Shown piece after piece: positions 58,557 through 64,000 of a DNA stretch of 64,000 nucleotides (within the stretch, counting starts at the first letter, position 1; each line of letters starts with the position of its first letter). Under the pieces are notes generated by a model. It was not told the origin of the DNA and searched no databases. It was given only the letters and a program-made list of their open reading frames with translations. A program made the position numbers and the translations under genes. The stretch comes from Apostichopus japonicus (Eukaryota > Echinodermata > Holothuroidea > Aspidochirotida > Stichopodidae), in NCBI RefSeq assembly GCF_037975245.1, contig NC_092569.1, positions 35,068,668-35,132,667 of the forward strand. The letters are read 5' to 3'.

Positions 58557-58729
58557 CGTCCATCCACCAGTATCAAGATCATTATTACAGTAAGCCTCAA
58601 ACGGTTCCGGATAGCCATCTGGTTTAATAAGGTACACTCTAGATGTATTGTGGGTAGAGGAACATGCATTCGATACTTCTTTGCAATCTCTCGGATACGC
58701 AGGTTGTTGAAAAACAAAGTATGAAGAAC
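58557..58729 (-). pseudogene. Gene B2 exon 3 (first FReD start), acceptor lost
   Basis: 173 nt as in B1 with an open frame. The acceptor reads CCATCCTG instead of CCATCCAG, and a cysteine-adjacent Tyr is changed to Ser. Confidence 0.8.
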
Positions 58730-59596
58730 CAGGATGGAAAGTAAAACAAGGTCAACATTTTATTGTGACTGAAAAGTCATTTCAGCTAACGAAAATATCG
58801 CCTAAGATGCTTTATCTCAATTGCCTCTCTCCACCCAGGGGTTAATGGGTACATGTGAGGTAACTTGTCATTGGGCGCAGTATAAAACTGCAGCCGTCTG
58901 GAAGGATTGTCTTTGGGACAGGTTATTACTGAACAGGGGTAATATAACGTCTGGAAAGCTCTTTGAAACCTATCGCTGTTTAAAAGCGCTACATGAATCG
59001 AATATTATTATTAATATTTTTACTATAAGACTTTTTAGCTAATTGTAAGAGAACTGGTTTCGTTACTAAGCGAGTTAAGGCAATGCATCAGTTTAAATAT
59101 CAACTATTACTCACCAACCATATAGTCGAATATATCACGACTAAAGTTAAATGAAGTAATCGTTATTGAATTCTTAGATGCAAGTGATTTGAATCATTAT
59201 ATGTGATTAGTTTTCAGCCTGCAATGGAAATTCAAAGACCAAGTAACTTGATTTCTTTTTAACCAAGCTTCCGTAGTTATCAATCATATCCAAGTGAGAT
59301 CAAAAGACTCACGAAAACAGGAAAATCTCTTTTGTTTAAAGTACCTGAGAAAATATCGTAGGATATAAAAAGATCGAAAGTATACTACTCAGAGGAAATC
59401 AACCACAAAATAGATATTCGGAAAAAGTAACACGATTGAAAAACAAAACGTCAAGAGCGACCATTAAAAAGCTAACATTTCCAGCCGATCAAGTTGTCCA
59501 ACTGAGGTGTTAACGTTTACATTACATAAGTTATATACCTTACAGAGGTTACTTCTTAAAATAAGAAAAATCATATGATATAAATAATACACCTAC

Positions 59597-59627
59597 CTGA
59601 AGATCTTCCCTCGGCACTGACGATTAT
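59597..59627 (-). pseudogene. Gene B2 exon 2 (microexon)
   Basis: Same 31 nt and same splice sites as B1 exon 2. Confidence 0.6.
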
Positions 59628-61186
59628 CTGTGTAATAAAAGACATTTACTGAATACATTACAAGACATACAGAGTATTGCAGTCAACATAAAGCAGGATC
59701 AGATTAAATCTAATGTTAATAAAACCAGTTTGAGGGAAAGAAAGAACCTTTCGTAAAGTGGTCTAAAATAAGAGTAAAGTCGATTTATACTTTGGTAAAT
59801 TCTCCGGATAACCACTTACAATGATGTTTTTCTTTTGTCTATATTCCATATCTGATTTACAGGTCAATGATCACTTACAGGGTACAACTTTCTTCCAAGA
59901 AACATTAGATTATTGGTATTTTTCCGGTTTTCAGCTACTCGGGCACATGATACGTAAGTTCACGTAAAGAACAAAGGCAATGGCCGGCTGCTTCCTTAAA
60001 CAGCTTTGTTGCTTAATGCAGACAGATGTTCTTTGTTCAAGTTATATTTTGACATTAGAACATTTCAAACATGGGTTGTAACACATTTGTGTTTAACAGT
60101 CCTTAATAACACGTAGGGATCATTAACAGCTATTCTTGTTGGACGAAGATTACCGTGTCTTGATACTTACCGTGCACAATGAAACTCTGAGTTTTTAATG
60201 GTGTCATTTTACTTGTAAGGTAAGTTCATAGCCATAGATTTGTATATCTTGCTAACTAAACAATTGTAGCAGCGCTACAGAAGCTCAGCTAAGCTTCTAT
60301 TTGAAATCATTATTATCTTGTGTTGTGCTGATATCGCCAATATCGGACCTGGCCGATATCCGATTTTTTCAATCTCAAAATCGGCCCCATACCGTTACCG
60401 ATATTTTTCAACAGCCAATATGAATGTCAAATCGCACTTCATAAAGAATCAGAATTATCATCGGCTATCGTAAAATATTATATTGCACAGCACACAAACA
60501 GTAACCAATTGATAATTCCTTTGTGCCTATTCTATAACATTAGCCCTAACCTCTTTTTAACTGAATAATCATAGTCCCCAACAAGATGATATGTAAGAAA
60601 CTATATGTGCTAGCATTTTGTTCTTGGAACAACACAAGTCCATTCTTCCTGTTACTTCTGTTGAACGGTTCGTTACTCTGTTTGACCCACTACGTTCAAA
60701 ACTTAAGCTGCAAGTCTTATACAAATTGTTGTCACATAGAGCCCCGTCATTCTTAGCAAAGAATGTTAAAAGATGACGACAAGTTATGAATAAAACTGAC
60801 TTCATATAGAAAAGACATTAGCGTATCCTGGCTAAGAACTTTTACTACTCTTAGTGACTAACAGAACCAAAACCAAGACATTTTCTTTATTTTTTTTTAC
60901 CTTCCGTAAAAAATGTATCCTACCATTTGCCGGTTGTACTGAAAACTAAGCCTATCCAAAATTAGCAAGTGCCTAGTCCTTGAATTATTCGACAAATTGT
61001 TTCAAACAAAATTCTCAAAATACAATCTTTTCAACAGTCATTTATGTTTTAACAAAATGCATCCATGATACTCATTGCAGCTTTTTAAAAGATACACAAT
61101 TTTTGGAATGATTCAGTAGGGTTGTCCACGTGTTATAAATGTTATTCTCAGTTGAGGACACAGAAGCACTGTGCAAGTTAGTGTGA

Positions 61187-62697
61187 TAAGCTACCAGCGA
61201 CGTAGCCAGGAATTTGAAAGGGGGGAGCACTTTTTGCGATTGATATGGATTTTCAAAATTGTAGGCACGACTATCTGAGCGGAGCGCCACCATCGGTCGG
61301 CGCAGAGCGTACAAGAAAATTTTTGGTTTTACAAACCCCTCAGATGGTCGGAAACGGCCCTTCCCGAGTGTTCATTCTGGTTCCCTGGCCTCTTGCTAAA
61401 CTTGAGACACCTCACACAATATCACTTTTAAACCCACAATACAAACGAGTAAAAATAGTACGTAATTCAATACTACATAATGTCACTTAAAATCAGCAAG
61501 GTACATGTACAGAGTAGTCTTACTTTTCAACTTCTGATACTTGTAGATACAAAGATAGGCCAGAAATGTCTTTGATACAACTATAGCCAGCAGTTGTCTT
61601 TGATACAACTGTAGCTAGTAAATGTTTAAGTTAGCCTAATAAGAGAAGGCGAGAGCTATCCGACGATTGCCATCTGATGCAAATTTCTCAACTGTTTTCT
61701 CAACTGAAATAATATCTGCGTAAACGGGTTCTTAACTACATGTTAAAAAACTGACAAGATCGGATCCTAGTCTTTTCCGGCACGATAGAAATGACAGCCT
61801 GGATGACAGAAGAATAGGTCACCTAATTTAGCCATATTCTTGCTACGTTCATTTCAATAGTTTTTCCTGTCTATAGACTCTTAAACTCGTCCAGCAAGCT
61901 TATCGATTTGAATTATGGGTGTTTTTAAAAAAAGATAACTTGGCCAAAATAATGTAGGCCCGGGCCTACAGTGCTATATACTGGCTACGCCCCAGATCAT
62001 ATGATATCATTATCAGCAGATTTTGTTTCCTGTTTGAATTCTTTTACATGTTCTTTTACATAATATATCAGAAAGACAAACATAGTGCTCTTTTACAATT
62101 TTTCCAGTAGGATGATTCTTGTTTATTGTCCAATGTCTGGACTTTAATACATTTGACGAACTTAACTGATGGACAATATAAACTTTCATATTTTGTAATA
62201 TAGCCAGATATGCAGTGGCCTAAAAACAAGTATCGTTATCGCAGTGTATTAGCAGTGTAATACTTATTATAGGAAGTGCGTATCACGTACGATTGCTAGC
62301 TTAGCTTCATAACATGCTGTTCGTGCAACAACATAGGACGACTCATAGAACGAACGTTGTCGACGTCGTTGTGCATACAGTTCGTGACATTCCATCGAGT
62401 GCGGTTAGGTAGGCAATATGTATTTTATTACGCAGTGGCCAACTGTAGGCTTGTAATTGGCTATAAGCTTAATTTAGCTAATTGCATCTGCCAAACTAAG
62501 TAAGTAGTTGAATCAGTAGGCGTGAATGTTACTACGATTACAATCGAGTTAACGGAGCTGACGAGTATTCAAGATCAAAAGAGCAATGACAAAATACCAT
62601 GCTAAAAAAACGACAATTTAAAAAAAAAATCGACACTGAAAGGGGGGAGGGGATCGGTCGCTCCCCTGCTCCCCCTGGCTACGTCCCTGTAAGCTAC
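61187..62697. mobile_element. hAT-like transposon with 8-bp TSD, right copy
   Basis: Partner of 33673-35182: element 61195-62689 (1495 bp), same TIRs, same TAAGCTAC target duplication. The shared site shows that insertion preceded the segmental duplication. Confidence 0.85.
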
Positions 62698-63868
62698 TCC
62701 TGTAGTTATAAACATATAGTCACATAGACTTGTGAAATTTACTTTAAAGCGCTACAAAGACTGGTATGTACGTAACGTTAAGTGGCTTGTCTGGTCTGCT
62801 TACAGATTGTTATATCATTAGATCGGTAAATATTTTTTTTAGAACATTTCGTCATGTATGTTTGACCAGCTAGAACAGATTAATAAATCATCGCAAGAAA
62901 CAAGAAGTGGCTTTAATGTGGGAAAACAGAGCAGAAATTGGAATTGGCTCCAACAATATAGGTCATTCTCACACGTATTACACACACAAACTGTGAAAAG
63001 GGTCAAATTGGAAATATGTAGTCCTTTTACAGAGAATAACATCGAACTAGATTGGAGTTGATCGAGTATCCCACGGGCGGAATTATGTCCCACAATGACG
63101 GGAAGTTAAGATGGAAGACATTTAGCTACTCACATCAAAACGCATGCTGGTCATGAATACTGAAAGGTTAAAAAACAAATAACATGATCATGGCATATGA
63201 TTGTGGCCCACATTTCATTATAACTTAAATCTTTACAGAAGCCCCTGATTTGAGTCCTCACATGACGACAAAAATTATTCGTGTACAATTTTGGTTCACC
63301 GCCATTCAAACTTATATCTTCAATGCAAAATGGTAGAAGTACGTTATGGCACAGCAAATGTAAGACAACCTTAGTAACGCTACCTCAACAAATCTACGTG
63401 GTGCAGTAAGAAGAATAGACTTTTAGCAATTTAATTGTATCTGTTATAACATGATGATCATGATGATGATACAAATTGCAAGAGATAAAGAATGTCAACA
63501 GAAAGGACAATATAAAAAGAAGAAGTTAAGGAAGAATGAAGGAATTTAATCTCTTTTCTTTCAGACCAAGTCATTCATGACCAAAATTCCCTAGTGTGAT
63601 ATTGTTCTGCCATAGGGGAAAAGGATTGAACCAATACTCGGCTTTAAATTTGTAAAAGTATGAAGGATCGGAAGCAGCTTACACACATTTTTTTCTTGTT
63701 TGTTAATGCCGAATAATTATGATATAAACATGTTAGAACAGCCGAGCATATGACAGTTAAAAGTTTATTTAATGACAATGTTGTCTTTCAAGACAAACAC
63801 ATATTGTATAGCATTTCCAGTAGTGAAATAGACAATTCTCTGAATAACCAGAAACAAAGTTTAGATCA

Positions 63869-64000
63869 TTCCTGCAATTTTAGCAGTTCTCTGATGTTTT
63901 TCTCTCCATCAAATTTTAAAAAAATGCTTCAAAACTGTGAATGCACATGGGTGATAGTTTTTACATGTCGAACATGTCAGGAATGACTTTTTGGCACGAT
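63869..64000. other. Right edge beyond duplication
   Basis: Sequence no longer matches the left copy; nothing recognised. Confidence 0.3.

Larger units (their letters stand above)
52504..59627 (-). pseudogene. Gene B2: damaged second copy of the FReD/TIL/EGF/FReD gene
   Basis: Exons homologous to B1, in transcript order: 59627-59597, 58729-58557, 58183-57919, [TIL exon deleted], chimeric 56843-56634 and 56041-55832, 55247-54941, 54689-54428 and 52841-52504. Lesions relative to B1: acceptor AG to TG at 58730-58731; loss of the TIL exon; TGA inside both chimeric exons; a 1-bp insertion near 55240 that shifts the EGF exon; donor GT to AT at 54426-54427; and the TAA at 52693-52695 that B1 also has. 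Individual exons still read well ([34 protein letters not shown]), so decay is recent. A translated product of the full length is unlikely; a short or alternatively spliced product cannot be excluded. No signal peptide is visible in the window. Confidence 0.8.
51870..63868. repeat. Segmental tandem duplication, right copy
   Basis: Partner of 24545-36335. Carries the damaged gene B2. The signal-peptide exon of B1 lies beyond the duplicated part, so the corresponding B2 exon, if any, is outside the window. Confidence 0.9.

Overview
The window is AT-rich, intron-rich eukaryotic nuclear DNA. It has GT-AG introns, long (TA)n tracts, TIR transposons, a tRNA-derived SINE and a decayed Ty3/gypsy element. 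All recognisable host coding sequence belongs to one type of gene: secreted cysteine-rich proteins that combine TIL, EGF-like and fibrinogen-related (FReD) domains. That family, the base composition and the repeats suggest a marine invertebrate deuterostome. An echinoderm such as a sea cucumber is my best guess, but this is inference only; no species marker is present.

Layout. 1-9 kb is mostly repeats and unassigned DNA: a possible partial exon at the left edge, a foldback element, minisatellites, (TA)n tracts, and a frameshifted minus-strand FReD exon near 3 kb. 9.1-10.1 kb holds a minus-strand FReD pseudogene that is an inverted partial copy of gene A. Gene A (+, 12.3-17.8 kb) encodes a signal peptide, a Thr/Ser-rich stalk, TIL, EGF-like and a FReD whose last exon is missing. 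18-24.5 kb is transposon and repeat territory, including a retroelement gag remnant and a GATATC-rich minisatellite. Gene B1 (-, 40.6 to 25.6 kb) encodes a signal peptide, an incomplete FReD of two exons, TIL, EGF-like and a second, complete FReD. 41-51.5 kb holds diverged direct repeats, a gypsy RT/RNase H fragment and a probable LTR. Gene B2 (-, 59.6 to 52.5 kb) is a second copy of B carried by a tandem duplication with an offset of about 27.4 kb. It is damaged at several splice sites and reading frames.

How the genes relate. A and B share exon phases: TIL exon 1-0, EGF/FReD-N exon 0-0, FReD middle exon 0-1, FReD last exon starting in phase 1. Domains can therefore be shuffled without breaking frame, and the window shows this happening: an inverted partial copy of A, tandem duplication of B, a chimeric EGF-TIL exon amplified in B2, and repeated stalk exons in A. 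FReD lectins of invertebrates often act in recognition of sugars or microbes; that role is inferred here from the family and not shown by the sequence.

Most unexpected points: (1) the last FReD exon of both B copies has an in-frame TAA at a matching place, followed by an intact, well-conserved C-terminal FReD frame; (2) B places a C-terminally incomplete FReD before TIL-EGF-FReD; (3) a chimeric EGF/TIL exon with intact splice sites sits in ~800-bp tandem units in B2; (4) the paired copies date insertions: a MITE only in B2, a SINE-bearing segment only in B1, and an hAT element in both.
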